Shown here in pieces: positions 1 to 8,559 of a DNA stretch of 64,000 bases. Every line of letters starts with the position of its first letter. Position 1 is the stretch's first letter. The stretch covers positions 1 to 64,000 of the forward strand of contig NZ_JQDZ01000007.1 in NCBI RefSeq assembly GCF_000764205.1, in the 5' to 3' direction. The notes below the pieces were generated by a model that was not told where the DNA came from, ran no database searches, and worked only from the letters and a program-made list of their open reading frames with translations. The DNA comes from Thalassotalea sp. ND16A (GTDB lineage Bacteria > Pseudomonadota > Gammaproteobacteria > Enterobacterales > Alteromonadaceae). The translations under genes were made by a program, and so were the position numbers.

Positions 1-270
1 TATATACCCTTCACCATTCAAAGTGCAGGATTTCAGTGGGAATTAAAAGTGATTTAGGCAAGGTATTAAATTTAGAGAATGGTTATTCCATTGTTAAAAT
101 TCATAGCGCTGCATAAATCACTTTTAAACCCATCGAAGAAGCGTTTGAGCAATCCCACTTCTTCGTTGCATCTATTTGTAAGGGAATAACCATTACTGTA
201 TAGATGCGCCTTGGATTGGAATCGCTCAAGCGCTCTGAAACCGGCATCTTGAATGGTGACGGGTATATCT
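1..270. repeat. MITE-like nested inverted-repeat element
   Basis: The outer ends are inverted copies: positions 1-21 (tatatacccttcaccattcaa) read as the reverse complement of about 248-268 (ttgaatggtgacgggtatat), with one mismatch. An inner inverted pair, gaatggttattcc at 77-89 and ggaataaccatt at 183-194, lies inside. No transposase is present. The arrangement of terminal inverted repeats around about 270 bp suggests a non-autonomous mobile or folded repeat. A short minus-strand open frame (72-281) covers it but looks like a by-product. The left end may extend beyond the window. Confidence 0.6.
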
Positions 271-289
271 ATCTGGAACAATAAAAACT

Positions 290-1039
290 GTGAAAAAGGG
301 ATTTACAACACCGTTATTGATTTCTATCGCGATTCATATGCTGATTTTGGCAGCTGTTTTGTTTGCCCCGTTGCAAGACCCTAAACGACCGATAACCCAA
401 AAAACTTCCACACCAATAACAAGCTATGTTTACCAGAGCCCACCAGCAGCAAAAAACGAGGTGACGATTGATGCTGAAATTCAGTCTCAAAAGAAACCGG
501 AAGCCGTTGCAGAGTTACCAAAGCAGCAAGAATCAACACAAGTCATTGAAGATAACGATGTAAGTGAACGAGTAAAGAACAGTGAAATTAAAACGCCTAA
601 AGCAATTACTTCCGATGTAACGCCGCAATCAACAAATCAGATAAATACCATTGAGCCGGCAAAGCCGCAAGCCAAAGCGGCATTTAACCCCTATAAAAGC
701 CGTAGCAATTTTGGTGAAAAGCTAAAGCAACAGGTACTTGCCGATTTTAATCAACAACAACTCAATGGTCGTGGTTTTTCTGCCATGCAAAAGTTACCTG
801 AGCCGGTGAGTCCCAGTGTTTATCATAAAACCGAGTTGCAGTTAAACAATGAGGCGACCACTCAAATCGGCAATGAAACCTTTGTAAAACGCAATGGTAC
901 CTGTATGCAAACTACCGACTTAAGCAACATCGATGAGAATTTGGGCAGTGTCACCTCGTTTAGTGATTGTGGCGAAACCGATGATGAAAAGTATTTTCGG
1001 GAATTTATGAACAAGAAAATGAAAAAAAAAGGTCGCTAG
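290..1039 (+). CDS. Inner-membrane-anchored TonB/TolA-like protein of unknown function
   Basis: 249 residues from a GTG start. A short basic N-terminus is followed by one hydrophobic segment (about residues 8-27), then a long Lys/Gln/Pro/Thr-rich region (about 28-140) that should be extended in the periplasm. This is the layout of TonB/TolA N-terminal halves. I see no TonB C-terminal domain; the C-terminal part instead carries two cysteines (205 and 227) that could form a disulfide, and a very basic tail. The ribosome-binding site is weak (tggaac, far from the GTG), and the start lies about 20 bp after the repeat element, so the promoter may sit in that repeat. It converges with acnB and shares a bidirectional terminator. 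The function is not known to me. Confidence 0.6.
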   Translation: MKKGFTTPLLISIAIHMLILAAVLFAPLQDPKRPITQKTSTPITSYVYQSPPAAKNEVTIDAEIQSQKKPEAVAELPKQQESTQVIEDNDVSERVKNSEIKTPKAITSDVTPQSTNQINTIEPAKPQAKAAFNPYKSRSNFGEKLKQQVLADFNQQQLNGRGFSAMQKLPEPVSPSVYHKTELQLNNEATTQIGNETFVKRNGTCMQTTDLSNIDENLGSVTSFSDCGETDDEKYFREFMNKKMKKKGR

Positions 1040-1052
1040 TGCGACCTTTTTA
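1026..1052. terminator. Bidirectional intrinsic terminator between the TonB-like gene and acnB
   Basis: aaaaaggtcgc-tag-tgcgacctttttaag forms an 11-bp stem with A and T tracts on either side, so it works on both strands. It overlaps the stop codon of the upstream plus-strand gene and lies just past the acnB stop. Confidence 0.8.
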
Positions 1053-1054
1053 AG

Positions 1055-1074
1055 AGGTCGAATGAATTCGACCT
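1055..1074. repeat. Small palindrome downstream of acnB
   Basis: aggtcgaat-ga-attcgacct is a near-perfect inverted repeat between the terminator and the acnB stop. It shares the aggtcg core with the terminator stem, so the two could form alternative pairings. It may be a copy of a dispersed palindromic repeat. Confidence 0.5.
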
Positions 1075-1086
1075 TACAATCTGTTG

Positions 1087-3684
1087 TTATGCAACAGATT
1101 GTGCAATCACAACTTCTTTCGCTTTCTTAGTGTAACTGTCCATTTTGTGGAAGTTTAAGTAGCGGTAGGTATCGGCTGCTGTGGCATCGATTTTACTTGC
1201 GTATTCAAAGTACTCAGCAACTGTTGGCAAGTGACCAACGATAGCACCAACAGCGGCTAATTCAGCAGACGTTAAGTATACGTTAGCACCATTACCTAAA
1301 CGGTTCGGGAAGTTACGCGTTGAGGTTGAAAGTACAGTCGACTTTTCTGCAACACGTGCCTGGTTACCCATACATAATGAACAACCTGGAGTTTCAATAC
1401 GAACACCGGCTTTACCGTAAGTGAAGTAGTAACCTTCTTCAGTAAGTTGGTCACGGTCCATTTTCGTTGGCGGAGCAACCCACATACGAGTATTCAGTAC
1501 GCCACCAAAATCTTCTAATAACTTACCAGCGGCACGGAAGTGGCCGATGTTAGTCATACAAGAACCGATGAAAACTTCATCGACGTTGGCGCCAGCAACT
1601 TCTGATAATAATTTCGCATCATCAGGGTCGTTTGGACAACAAACGATTGGCTCTTTGATGTCAGCTAAATCGATTTCAATCACGTGTGCGTATTCTGCAT
1701 CCGCGTCACCTTCCATTAATGAAGGGTTTGCCAACCACTCTTGCATGCCCAGGATACGACGTTCGATGGTACGTACGTCACCGTAACCTTCACTGATCAT
1801 CCACTTAAGCATAACGATGTTAGACTCAAGGTATTCAGCAACTGCATCTTCTTCAAGCTTGATTGAACAACCAGCCGCAGAACGCTCAGCAGAAGCATCA
1901 GACAATTCGAACGCTTGCTCAACCGTAAGACCTTTAAGACCTTCAATCTCTAGTACGCGACCAGAGAATTCGTTGATCTTACCGGCTTTCTCAACCGTTA
2001 ATAAACCTTGCTTGATACCGTAGTATGGGATGGCATGAACAAGATCACGTAAGGTGATACCAGGTTGCATTTCACCTTTAAAACGAACAAGTACAGATTC
2101 TGGCATATCAAGTGGCATAACACCCGTTGCCGCGGCAAAAGCAACCAAACCAGAACCGGCCGGGAAAGAAATACCTAATGGGAAGCGCGTATGAGAATCA
2201 CCACCAGTACCAACAGTATCTGGTAATAACATGCGGTTTAACCAAGAGTGGATTACACCGTCACCTGGACGAAGTGATACACCGCCACGGTTCATGATGA
2301 AATCAGGTAAGGTGTGATGAGTGTTTACATCAACCGGTTTTGGATACGCTGAAGTGTGACAGAAAGACTGCATCGTTAAGTCGGCAGAGAAACCTAAACA
2401 GGCTAAATCTTTTAACTCATCACGCGTCATTGGACCGGTAGTATCTTGCGAACCAACAGTCGTCATTTTCGGCTCACAGTATTGGCCAGGACGGATACCG
2501 TCAACGCCACAGGCTTTACCAACCATTTTTTGTGCTAACGAGTAGCCTTTACCGGTATCGGCAACGTCTACTGGCTTGTTGAATAATTCAGTTTCGCCTA
2601 AACCTAATGCTTCACGAGCACGGCCAGTTAAACCACGACCGATGATTAGAGGAATACGACCACCGGCACGAACTTCGTCCAATAATACCGGGCTAAGCTC
2701 GAACGTAGAAATAACTTCATCAGTACCACTGCGCTTAACTACGCCTTCGTACGGGAAGATATCGATAACATCGCCCATGTTCATCGCTTGTACGTCTAAT
2801 TCAATTGGTAATGCGCCAGAATCTTCCATAGTGTTGTAGAAGATAGGAGCGATTTTACCGCCTAAACATACACCACCACCACGTTTGTTAGGAATATATG
2901 GGATATCATCACCCATAAACCATAACACCGAGTTGGTAGCAGACTTACGTGAAGAACCGGTACCAACAACATCACCAACGTATGCTAATGGGATACCGTC
3001 TTTTTGCAGGTCTTCAATTTGGCTAATTGGACCAACAACACCTTCTTCATCTGGCGTAATACCATCACGACCAATTTTGATCATCGCTTTTGCGTGTAAT
3101 GGGATATCAGGACGAGACCATGCATCTGGTGCTGGCGATAAGTCATCGGTGTTAGTTTCACCAGTCACTTTAAAAACTTTAACGGTAATTTTCTCAGCAA
3201 CTTTATCACGGTTGGTGAACCATTCGCCGTTTGCCCAAGATTGCATTACCGCTTGCGCTTGCGCGTTGCCCGCTTCTGCTTTTTCTTTTACGTCATAGAA
3301 GGCATCAAACATTAATAATGTTTTAGATAGACCAGCGGCGGCGGTTGCACCTAGCTTGTCACACTCTAATAAGTCGATCATTGGTTGAATGTTATAACCA
3401 CCTAACATGGTACCAAGTAACTCAGTCGCACGTTCAGTGGATAAAATTGGTGAGCTTACTTCACCTTTAGTGATAGCAGCTAAGAAACCGGCTTTTACGT
3501 AGGCTGCATCATCAACACCTGGAGGCACACGATTTACTAATAGGTCTAGTAATACTTCTTCTTCGCCTGCTGGTGGATTTTTAACTAATTCAACTAATTG
3601 AGCTACTTGCTCAGCATCTAAAGGCTTAGGAACAATCCCTTCAGCCGCACGCTCTTCTACGTGTTTGCGATAATCTTGAAGCAC
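1087..3684 (-). CDS. acnB: Bifunctional aconitate hydratase 2 / 2-methylisocitrate dehydratase
   Basis: 865 residues, the same length as E. coli AcnB. It isomerises citrate to isocitrate in the TCA cycle and usually also hydrates 2-methyl-cis-aconitate. The order is that of AcnB: an N-terminal helical HEAT-like domain, then the swivel domain (with [13 protein letters not shown] around residue 240), then the catalytic domains. The three [4Fe-4S] ligand cysteines are visible in FIGSCMTN (about 709) and GCSLCMGN (about 768 and 771). The start is GTG at 3684, preceded by a good Shine-Dalgarno (gaggaaag). It is transcribed alone, toward the TonB-like gene, and its upstream region holds two strong palindromes that may be operators. 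Confidence 0.97.
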   Translation of the reverse strand: MLQDYRKHVEERAAEGIVPKPLDAEQVAQLVELVKNPPAGEEEVLLDLLVNRVPPGVDDAAYVKAGFLAAITKGEVSSPILSTERATELLGTMLGGYNIQPMIDLLECDKLGATAAAGLSKTLLMFDAFYDVKEKAEAGNAQAQAVMQSWANGEWFTNRDKVAEKITVKVFKVTGETNTDDLSPAPDAWSRPDIPLHAKAMIKIGRDGITPDEEGVVGPISQIEDLQKDGIPLAYVGDVVGTGSSRKSATNSVLWFMGDDIPYIPNKRGGGVCLGGKIAPIFYNTMEDSGALPIELDVQAMNMGDVIDIFPYEGVVKRSGTDEVISTFELSPVLLDEVRAGGRIPLIIGRGLTGRAREALGLGETELFNKPVDVADTGKGYSLAQKMVGKACGVDGIRPGQYCEPKMTTVGSQDTTGPMTRDELKDLACLGFSADLTMQSFCHTSAYPKPVDVNTHHTLPDFIMNRGGVSLRPGDGVIHSWLNRMLLPDTVGTGGDSHTRFPLGISFPAGSGLVAFAAATGVMPLDMPESVLVRFKGEMQPGITLRDLVHAIPYYGIKQGLLTVEKAGKINEFSGRVLEIEGLKGLTVEQAFELSDASAERSAAGCSIKLEEDAVAEYLESNIVMLKWMISEGYGDVRTIERRILGMQEWLANPSLMEGDADAEYAHVIEIDLADIKEPIVCCPNDPDDAKLLSEVAGANVDEVFIGSCMTNIGHFRAAGKLLEDFGGVLNTRMWVAPPTKMDRDQLTEEGYYFTYGKAGVRIETPGCSLCMGNQARVAEKSTVLSTSTRNFPNRLGNGANVYLTSAELAAVGAIVGHLPTVAEYFEYASKIDATAADTYRYLNFHKMDSYTKKAKEVVIAQSVA

Positions 3685-4025
3685 GGTGCTTTCCTCATCT
3701 ATGGATACAGAATAAACCCTACGATAAACGTACTGTTTCTGTATTTTGGGTTAATTTTTGTCGCCGAGGATTATACTTGATCACGGTTTAAAACTGAATA
3801 ACATTACGAATGTTGCGGGTTATATTTACTATAAATGATATTTATAGTGGTATTTTTTAATAAAATATAAATGCAAAAAATTCACTGCTAAAGTGGCCCG
3901 CCTTACCAAGCTAATTATCTGCAAATTAAAGATAATCTATTGAATTGAATAATAAAGATAACATTTTTTGTAAATAGACTAGCATTAATAGAGGAAAATA
4001 TTTTAACGCGATACGAGATATAGTG
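3685..4025. promoter_or_regulatory. Divergent acnB / channel-cassette intergenic region
   Basis: About 340 bp, very A+T-rich, between two divergent genes, so it must hold both promoters. Two palindromes stand out. One is a perfect 9-3-9 inverted repeat at 3828-3848 (actataaat-gat-atttatagt); the other is a 6-3-6 repeat at 3800-3814 (aacatt-acg-aatgtt). I could not fix a single convincing -35/-10 pair for either gene. Confidence 0.55.
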
Positions 4026-4727
4026 ATGAAGAAAATGACTCGCAACGATAATTTTATCTATCTAACCTGTTCGTTGGTATTGTTATTGTTGGGTACAGCA
4101 TTGGCACAGCAGTTTTTTGACGCATCGGCACAACGATTAGTGCAATCGGCTACTGTGATCACCTTGTTGGTTGCCGTGTGGGGCGCAGGAGATGAGGGTT
4201 TTCTGTTTCGCAAGAGCTTTATCTTTCCGATTGCCATTATTGCCACCTCGCTGTTCAGTTACTATCTTGATAATTTAGATCTTAATTACCCGCACTTATT
4301 TTTAATGTTGGTTTTTTTTGTGATCACCGCCAAACAAACCGCTCGGCAAGTGCTGTTTACCGGTGAAATAGATGGCAATAAAATACTGGGGGCAATTTGT
4401 CTGTTTATCCTGATCGGATTAATCTGGTCATTACTGTTTACCTTAATTCATTTAGCATCGACACAAGCGTTCAACGGCATTTCGGATAGCCACCTGTGGT
4501 ATGAGGTACTGCCTGATTTTATTTATTTTTCTTTTGTCACCTTAACCACGCTTGGCTTTGGTGATATCTCGCCAACCATGCCTATCACCCGTTTCCTGGT
4601 GTATTTTGAGGCCATGACCGGGCAATTTTACATTGCCATTTTAGTCGCCAGTCTGGTGGGTTCCAGGATGACGACAAGCCAAAACAAACAGCATAAAACC
4701 ATTAATGATGGAGATAACCATGAGTAA
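4026..4727 (+). CDS. Two-TM-pore potassium-channel-family membrane protein
   Basis: 233 residues from ATG 4026; a GTG three bases upstream is also possible. Several hydrophobic segments lie in the first 110 residues. A pore module follows: an outer helix near 118-140, a pore helix, the selectivity filter TTLGFGD (about 175-181), and an inner helix near 190-213. The filter has GFG in place of GYG, a variant also found in bacterial Ion_trans_2 proteins. There is no RCK/TrkA or cyclic-nucleotide domain, so gating is not evident. Its last 8 bases overlap the start of the next gene, which suggests coupled translation. It is the first gene of a four-gene membrane cassette; K+ specificity is inferred from the family. 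Confidence 0.75.
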   Translation: MKKMTRNDNFIYLTCSLVLLLLGTALAQQFFDASAQRLVQSATVITLLVAVWGAGDEGFLFRKSFIFPIAIIATSLFSYYLDNLDLNYPHLFLMLVFFVITAKQTARQVLFTGEIDGNKILGAICLFILIGLIWSLLFTLIHLASTQAFNGISDSHLWYEVLPDFIYFSFVTLTTLGFGDISPTMPITRFLVYFEAMTGQFYIAILVASLVGSRMTTSQNKQHKTINDGDNHE

Positions 4728-5832
4728 AAATTTAACCAACGCAGACGATAAATTATTTTCTGCCAGGATGATTGATGCGGCAATAAAAATAATCGCCATT
4801 ATACTGTTAGGCTCCTGGTGTATTGATATTTTAAAGCCATTTATCATGCCGATGGCGTGGGGCGCTATTTTAGCGATAGCGCTGTTCCCGTTTTATAAAA
4901 AGCTGGTGGCATGGTGTGGTAATAGAAAAGGCTTAGCTGCCGGCATATTTGCCATTATTGGCATTTCCATATTAGTGATCCCAACCTATAAGTTTTCAGC
5001 GTCAACGATTGACTCGGTCAGCCAGATTTCTACGGGGTTAGAAGAAGGTACGCTGAACATCCCGGAACCCGCGGAAAGCGTGAAGGAATGGCCATTAATT
5101 GGTGAAAAAATCTATCCTGCATGGTTAGCCGCATCCGATAACCTTGAAGGGTTTGCCAACAAGTATTCTGAACAAATTAAAGACGTCGTATCGAAAATAT
5201 TAGCGATAGCGGCCAGTGCTGGCGGGGTAATACTGCAATTTATTTTCTCGGTGATTATAGCAGCAATGTTTATGGCAAAATCAGAGACTTGCTCTCGCGG
5301 TTGCCAGATATTTTTTACCCGTTTAATGGGCGACAAAGGAAAACCTGCGGTTGCAAATTCTGTGGCAACCATTCGTAGTGTTGCCGCCGGCATCTTAGGC
5401 ATTGCCTTTACCCAAGCGGTATTGTCCGGCATAGGGTTAGTGGTAGCAGATATTCCAGCAGCAGGCTTATGGGTGTTGTTAGTGTTGCTGGTGGCCATCA
5501 TCCAGCTGCCGCCAATCATTATCTTAGGGCCTATTGCCGCCTATTATTTCTCAGTCGCTGAGACCACCCCGGCGGTGATTTTTTTGGTATACAGCATCAT
5601 CGTCAGTAGTAGTGATGCGGTATTAAAACCGCTATTTCTCGGCAGAGGTACCGATATACCTATGTTGGTAATTTTACTCGGTGCTATTGGCGGCATGATT
5701 GTCTCTGGCATTATTGGCTTATTTACCGGTGCGGTAATTTTAGCATTAGGCTATCAATTGATGATCATGTGGCTGGAGCAAACTGCTGACTCTCAAGCAG
5801 AAAATCCGGCAGAAGAAACGAGCCAAGAGTAA
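4720..5832 (+). CDS. AI-2E family transporter (PerM/YdiK-like)
   Basis: 370 residues with about eight hydrophobic segments and the AI-2E/PerM arrangement: two N-terminal helices, a soluble stretch (about 95-155), then a block of C-terminal helices with a conserved central motif (QLPPIIILGPIAAYY, then SSSDAVLKPLFLG). The family includes the putative AI-2 exporter TqsA and Na+/H+ antiporters, so the substrate cannot be read from the sequence. I place the start at ATG 4720, where ggag sits 6 bases upstream; the ATG at 4705 would add five residues. It overlaps the channel gene by 8 bp and is followed 17 bp later by the HlyD gene, so the four genes probably form one transcript. Confidence 0.85.
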   Translation: MSKNLTNADDKLFSARMIDAAIKIIAIILLGSWCIDILKPFIMPMAWGAILAIALFPFYKKLVAWCGNRKGLAAGIFAIIGISILVIPTYKFSASTIDSVSQISTGLEEGTLNIPEPAESVKEWPLIGEKIYPAWLAASDNLEGFANKYSEQIKDVVSKILAIAASAGGVILQFIFSVIIAAMFMAKSETCSRGCQIFFTRLMGDKGKPAVANSVATIRSVAAGILGIAFTQAVLSGIGLVVADIPAAGLWVLLVLLVAIIQLPPIIILGPIAAYYFSVAETTPAVIFLVYSIIVSSSDAVLKPLFLGRGTDIPMLVILLGAIGGMIVSGIIGLFTGAVILALGYQLMIMWLEQTADSQAENPAEETSQE

Positions 5833-5849
5833 CAAAGGAAAATAGCAAG

Positions 5850-6977
5850 ATGACCGACAAGATCACCAATGAAGCTACGCGTGCTGACACGACAAATACA
5901 GAAGTAGAAAATGATAACAAGCCGGATTTTGCTCAACGATTAAGTAAGATCATTTTAATTTTAGCGGCATTGTATTTTCTTTGGTATGTGATTGGTGATC
6001 GCTTAACCCCAATTTCGGATCAAGGGCGAGTTCGTGCATTTGTCATCCCTATTGTGCCGCAGGTTTCAGGACAAATATCAAAAATTTATATTGGCGGAGA
6101 TAAACGAGTTAAAGAAGGCGATATTTTATTTGAAATTGATGGCAGAGATTATAATTTAAAAGTGGAAGACGCCCAGGCCAAGCTTGAAATGGCTGGCCAG
6201 GATGTGGGTGCCAGTACTGCCGCTGTTGCCGCGGCAAAAGCCAGGCTAGATAAAGCAGAAGCCGATTTGGTGACCAAAGAAATGAATGCCAGTCGCATTT
6301 TTGCAATGGAAAAAGAGGGCATTATATCGGGCTCCGACGCAGACCGGACACGAGGGGTTATTACTCAGGCTGAACTGGAAATCATTAATGCGAAAGCGGC
6401 TTATGAAGAAGCCCAGCAAAAACTGGGCAAAGCCGGTCAGGGTAACCCTAAAATTCAAGCGGCATTAGTCGAGTTATCGAAAGCCAAACTAGACCTGGAA
6501 CGTACCAAAGTGAGAGCGCCAAGTGATGGCGTGATCTCCTATGCCAAAGTCAATGTCGGTTATTATGCCGCCAAGGGCCAACAAATAATGAGCTTTATCT
6601 CCACCCAGTATGTTTGGGTAGAAGCCGCGTTTAAAGAGAACAGTTTAGGCAACCTGAAAAAAGATGACAGTGTTGACATCATTTTAGACTCTGCCCCAGG
6701 CGAAGTATTCTCCGGTTCGGTAATTTCAATTGGCTTTGGTGTTAGTTTCGATAAAAGCAAGCCTGGAGAACTACCCACCCCGGAAAACCCCACAGGTTGG
6801 ATGAAAGACCCGCAACGCTTTACCGTGATCCTGAAATTTGACAATTATGACCATAAAAAGTTATTGCGTGAAGGCGGGCAGGCGGATGTTATTGCTTACA
6901 CCGGTAGCCACTTCATCTTTAATAGCCTGGGCAAACTTTGGGTGTGGGTAAATACTTACCTATCCTATGTTTTTTAA
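5850..6977 (+). CDS. HlyD/EmrA-type membrane fusion (periplasmic adaptor) protein
   Basis: 375 residues. A cytoplasmic N-terminus of about 30 residues is followed by a membrane anchor (about 33-50). The split biotinyl-lipoyl half-motif (VSGQISKIYIGGDKRVKEGD) comes next, then an alpha-hairpin coiled coil (about 100-210), the second lipoyl half (VRAPSDGVISYAKVNVG), and a beta-barrel domain ending near the C-terminus. Such adaptors bridge an inner-membrane transporter to an outer-membrane channel. The likely partner is the DUF2955 protein encoded 3 bp downstream, as AaeA partners AaeB. No outer-membrane TolC-type gene is present nearby. A Shine-Dalgarno (aaagga) precedes the start. Confidence 0.88.
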   Translation: MTDKITNEATRADTTNTEVENDNKPDFAQRLSKIILILAALYFLWYVIGDRLTPISDQGRVRAFVIPIVPQVSGQISKIYIGGDKRVKEGDILFEIDGRDYNLKVEDAQAKLEMAGQDVGASTAAVAAAKARLDKAEADLVTKEMNASRIFAMEKEGIISGSDADRTRGVITQAELEIINAKAAYEEAQQKLGKAGQGNPKIQAALVELSKAKLDLERTKVRAPSDGVISYAKVNVGYYAAKGQQIMSFISTQYVWVEAAFKENSLGNLKKDDSVDIILDSAPGEVFSGSVISIGFGVSFDKSKPGELPTPENPTGWMKDPQRFTVILKFDNYDHKKLLREGGQADVIAYTGSHFIFNSLGKLWVWVNTYLSYVF

Positions 6978-6980
6978 CTT

Positions 6981-8030
6981 ATGCTTGTTAACCTCAAGTC
7001 GCAAAGTGCCAATACTATTAGAGCCATTCGCTTAACGGTTGGCCTGACATTTTGCATTGCCATTGCTTTCGGTTTTAATTGGCCATTATCTTTTATTGCG
7101 CCGGTTTTCACGGCGAAGTTTTTGGGCACTAAAAAGCCTAAAATGCCGTTTAAAGTGTTAGTGGCAATATTGCTCGTTGGTGTTGTTGCTTTTTGTAGCG
7201 GTATATTAATCACCAGTATGTTTCTGCCCTACCCCGGGGTGTTTATTCTGATCACCACCTTGTTGATCTTTTTAGTCTCCTATTGGAGCCACTCCGGTGG
7301 CAATGAATTTGTCATTACCATGTTATTGATTGGTTTTACGTTAGTGCCGATGCTCGCTCTTGTGCATGTGGAAGTGGCAAATGTTGTGGTAACTGGCTTT
7401 TTGTTCTCATTTTTTATCGCGTTATTAACCACCATGTTAATGCACGAAGTCATTCCCGACAATGCCGGGGATGTGGATGGACAACAACCGGCGGAGTTAA
7501 AGGCCGAATTAAAGCCAGAATTAAAGCCGGTAGAAACTCGTTTTCAACTGGCGGTATTAAGCACCATTATCATCATGCCGGTATTAGTCTTCTTTTTATA
7601 TTTTGGCCTGACGAGCTCTTTGCTGATCTTGATCTTTGTCGCCATTTTGGCGCAAAAGCCCGATTTACTGGTGGGTTTAAAGGGCAGTAAAGCCCTGCTT
7701 GTGGGTAATTCTCTCGGTGGCCTGTTCGCCATCATTGCCTATAGCTTATTAGTGATAGTGCCGGATTTTGTCTTTCTTATTCTGCTGTTTGCCAGCATCA
7801 ATATTTATTTTGCCAAATTAACGTTTTCTGAACGCCCCCTTGCGCCAATTTATGCCATGGCACACTCGACCATCATCATACTGATTGCTGCCGGTAGCTT
7901 GAGCGATGGCGGCGCAGGAGAAAAATTTTACATCCGAATTTTACAAATAGCCGCTGCTTGCGCCTACATTATTTTTACCACCTATTTAGCCACGCCATTT
8001 TTAAAGCGTATCGAAAACTCTAATCTTTAA
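6981..8030 (+). CDS. DUF2955 (FUSC-like) inner-membrane protein
   Basis: 349 residues made of two similar blocks of hydrophobic segments (about 20-150 and 185-340), separated by a short charged linker with an imperfect repeat (ELKAELKPELKP, about 172-183). I recognise it as DUF2955, related to the fusaric-acid-resistance/AaeB class of aromatic-acid exporters but about half their length and without the large soluble domain. It begins 3 bp after the HlyD gene, so the pair is expected to act as a pump and its adaptor. The substrate is unknown. No terminator with a clear U-tract follows it. Confidence 0.75.
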   Translation: MLVNLKSQSANTIRAIRLTVGLTFCIAIAFGFNWPLSFIAPVFTAKFLGTKKPKMPFKVLVAILLVGVVAFCSGILITSMFLPYPGVFILITTLLIFLVSYWSHSGGNEFVITMLLIGFTLVPMLALVHVEVANVVVTGFLFSFFIALLTTMLMHEVIPDNAGDVDGQQPAELKAELKPELKPVETRFQLAVLSTIIIMPVLVFFLYFGLTSSLLILIFVAILAQKPDLLVGLKGSKALLVGNSLGGLFAIIAYSLLVIVPDFVFLILLFASINIYFAKLTFSERPLAPIYAMAHSTIIILIAAGSLSDGGAGEKFYIRILQIAAACAYIIFTTYLATPFLKRIENSNL

Positions 8031-8559
8031 ATTACAGGCTTTAAGCCCGCCATGGTAATTCTCCCTGAATTAAGAAAGTCTGTGGAGACTGGGCTGATAC
8101 ACGATCAGGGTTCTATTTATTATTTCCCTTTATATTACATACGGTTATGCTATTTTGTGTAATTTGACATTTCACTCAGCTTCATTATTATTGATTCAGC
8201 ACCGAGCGAGAACTTCCGCTAGAGCGATATCCTGTCGTTGATGAGTTAAACAAAAGTAGCAACTTATAGCTCATTCAATATGAATGTGTGTAAGATGGAA
8301 GAATCCCGTCTTTCACATTCGGTGAAAGAATTAGAGCAGCGTTCTTATTGAAGTTCATTAACTAAATGAGATGGCTTTTTATTTTATTCCGATAGGAAGG
8401 TACAGCCCGTGTTTAATCACAGTTTTTATCTTTTTAATAAAAGGTATATGTTTTTGTAGTCTTGGCGAAAACTGCAATATTTAAGGATTAATTTATGCTG
8501 GCAGCAATATTTAGCCCTTTAATGGGCGTTGGCTGAAAAAATAATTGGTGGAAGATCAA
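8031..8559. other. Long noncoding stretch before the GDPD gene
   Basis: About 530 bp without a convincing gene on either strand. It holds a small ggctttaagcc palindrome just after the DUF2955 stop, a hairpin tctttcac-attcg-gtgaaaga at 8309-8329, and agccctttaatgggc near 8512-8526. It contains several stop-rich A+T runs and must contain the promoter of the next gene. I see no recognisable gene remnant. Confidence 0.5.

Noticed and set aside
72-281. 69-residue minus-strand open frame at the left edge
   Set aside because: It lies wholly in the nested inverted-repeat element and its sequence follows the palindromes; no ribosome-binding site or recognisable domain supports a protein.
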